Notes under the pieces: model-generated
Databases searched by the model: none
What the model was told of the DNA's origin: nothing
Seen by the model: only the letters and a program-made list of their open reading frames with translations
Part shown: in pieces, positions 12,975 through 13,989 of the stretch
How positions within the stretch are numbered: position 1 is the stretch's first letter
How the letters are laid out: each line of letters begins with the position of its first letter
Assembly: GCA_964647255.1 (NCBI GenBank)
Contig: CAZYGI010000092.1
Coordinates: 1-13,989 of the forward strand
From: CAWJEL01 sp964647255
GTDB lineage: Bacteria > Chloroflexota > Anaerolineae > CG2-30-64-16
DNA: 13,989 bases
Reading direction: 5' to 3'
Translations under genes and position numbers: made by a program

Positions 12975-13468
12975 AGGACAACCTGCGTGGCCTTACTCTG
13001 GACGAAGCGCTCACCGTGCCCCAGGGAGGCTATCGTTCGATCCTCGGCACACTCAAGCACGCAGCGGGGTGGAGCCATGTCTATCGCTCCTACGCCTTCG
13101 ACCCCCAGCCCAGGCATTGGCGGCAGCTCGCCTGGCCGTATGGCCTGCGCGACACGATCGTCACGTCCGAGCCGTATCTGCAGAGCGTGATCGCCTGGCT
13201 CGATGAGGCGCACCGGCAGTGGCTGGCGGACCTCGGACGCGTGGAGGAGGACCGGTGGAACGAGCCAAGGCCTCTGCATTGGAGGCAACAGGCTCCGCTT
13301 GACGAGATCGTGGTCATGGTCGCCGGGCATCACCTCTATCATGCCGGGGAGCTGAATCAGGTGCTTTCGATCTGCCGCGGCGAAGCGTGGGAAGAAGGCG
13401 AAGAGGTCGAGGAGAACAACGTTTCGACGGTCGGGCATCGAGTCCGGCCGCCCTGGCTGGATCAGTAA
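12917..13468 (+). CDS. DinB-family metal-dependent protein
   Basis: From ATG 12917 the protein is 183 residues, typical of DinB/YfiT four-helix proteins. It starts MHTKQDGALYLLDHAYQTLK and has the expected metal-binding His set: His48 in LGTLKHAAGW, and His138 and His142 in VAGHHLYHAGELNQV. DinB proteins are thiol-dependent or uncharacterised metalloenzymes, often stress-induced; the reaction here is unknown. I prefer this ATG (GGAAG at 12908-12912) over an in-frame GTG at 12830, whose extra 29 residues are not family-like and overlap another possible frame. The C-terminus is an acidic tail (EEGEEVEE). Confidence 0.85.
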   Translation: MHTKQDGALYLLDHAYQTLKDNLRGLTLDEALTVPQGGYRSILGTLKHAAGWSHVYRSYAFDPQPRHWRQLAWPYGLRDTIVTSEPYLQSVIAWLDEAHRQWLADLGRVEEDRWNEPRPLHWRQQAPLDEIVVMVAGHHLYHAGELNQVLSICRGEAWEEGEEVEENNVSTVGHRVRPPWLDQ

Positions 13469-13520
13469 CGAGCCGATTCTGCGGCGAGTTACAGCTCTCA
13501 GCGTGCGAAAGGAAGGCGTC

Positions 13521-13676
13521 ATGAAACCTGTCTACTGGATCCCCCTGCTGGCATTGCTCGGCGGCATCATTGGCTATGCCGTCTTGCGGACTACGGGCTG
13601 GCTCGGCGCCACAACCGGCGCAGTCGTGGGCGTCTTGATCGGCGCGCTGCTCTATCGCCGCAGCAGCAAGGGATGA
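13521..13676 (+). CDS. 51-residue membrane peptide
   Basis: This small gene encodes MKPVYWIPLLALLGGIIGYA followed by a second Gly/Val-rich helix (TTGAVVGVLIGALL) and a basic end (YRRSSKG). Two hairpin-like membrane helices with Gly-x-x-x-Gly spacing fit a small inner-membrane protein. AAAGGAAGG at 13508-13516 is a strong ribosome binding site. The function is unknown. The following gene starts eight bases after its stop, so they may be co-transcribed. Confidence 0.75.
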   Translation: MKPVYWIPLLALLGGIIGYAVLRTTGWLGATTGAVVGVLIGALLYRRSSKG

Positions 13677-13683
13677 TCGGCGC

Positions 13684-13989
13684 ATGAATCCACTGCTGCT
13701 TGATCTCCCGACGGAGTTTGCCTCCGAGCGACTCCTGTTACGCCGTTACCGCCCTGGCGACGGTGCTCTGTACCTCAAGATGTTGCGCGCGAACCGGGAC
13801 CACCTGTATGAATTCCTGCCGCCATCTCACCTGGCGGTGCAGAGCGAGGAGATGGCCGAGGAAGTCATCCACCGGTTGATGGCCGACTGGGCTCTGCCCA
13901 ATCTGTTCATCTTCGGGATCTGGGAGCGGGAAAACGGGGTCTACGTGGGCGAGAGCTATCTGGCGAATGCGGATTGGGAGGTGCCCCGC
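13684..13989 (+). CDS. GNAT-family N-acetyltransferase, cut by the window end
   Basis: The first 102 residues are visible and the gene runs off the window. The pattern ERLLLRRYRPGDGALYLKML near residue 15 and the later FIFGIWERENGVYVGESYLA match the RimJ/RimL-type acetyltransferases that acetylate N-termini or small amines using acetyl-CoA. The acetyl-CoA-binding loop would lie beyond the window. ATG 13684 follows the previous stop by eight bases, with only a weak ribosome binding site. Confidence 0.85.
   Translation, partial: MNPLLLDLPTEFASERLLLRRYRPGDGALYLKMLRANRDHLYEFLPPSHLAVQSEEMAEEVIHRLMADWALPNLFIFGIWERENGVYVGESYLANADWEVPR

Overview
This window reads as a high-GC bacterial chromosome segment. 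My hand counts give roughly two thirds GC in typical genes. Every gene I can support lies on the plus strand, and most have Shine-Dalgarno sequences. The gene mix and the intergenic arrays of the 7-mer GGATGAA and its complement TTCATCC suggest Chloroflexota (Anaerolineae-like), but that is inference because there is no rRNA or other marker. A 10-base run of N and two apparent single-base frameshifts suggest a draft or metagenome assembly.

Region 1 (1-291) holds a broken 3' end of an unknown gene, then a good sigma70-type promoter with a possible operator. Region 2 (292-8646) looks like one long operon. In order it encodes an XRE-cupin regulator, an unknown 345-residue protein, an SCP2-like lipid-binding protein, an HMG-CoA-synthase-family protein, an SCP-x/archaeal-type thiolase, a small four-helix-bundle protein, a DUF35 Zn-ribbon/OB-fold protein, a six-helix membrane protein, a divergent ferrochelatase-like protein and a short-chain dehydrogenase. 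The synthase-like protein, thiolase and DUF35 protein are the same three components that form the archaeal acetoacetyl-CoA thiolase/HMG-CoA synthase/DUF35 complex. Here, by my alignment from memory, the synthase-like member has lost its catalytic residues. With SCP2 and an SDR nearby, the operon probably handles an acyl-CoA or lipid-like substrate; the actual product is unknown.

The most unusual feature is the intergenic DNA between 2311 and 5868. Four gaps are filled by hairpin-forming arrays: direct GGATGAA heptads right after a stop codon, a short loop, then TTCATCC heptads ending just before the next ribosome binding site. A fifth, left-arm-only array leads into the four-helix-bundle gene. 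That gene has both its start and its stop codon inside GGATGAA-type heptads, has lower GC than its neighbours, and separates the thiolase from its DUF35 partner. This looks like a small gene carried within the repeat family, in the same broad family as 23S rRNA intervening-sequence proteins and the Avd proteins of diversity-generating retroelements.

Region 3 (8647-13989) is ordinary and looser: a frameshifted small membrane-protein remnant, pirin, a CorA-type transporter, an AlkZ-like winged-helix protein interrupted by the N run, a helical repeat protein, a DinB-family protein, a 51-residue membrane peptide and the start of a GNAT acetyltransferase cut by the window end.
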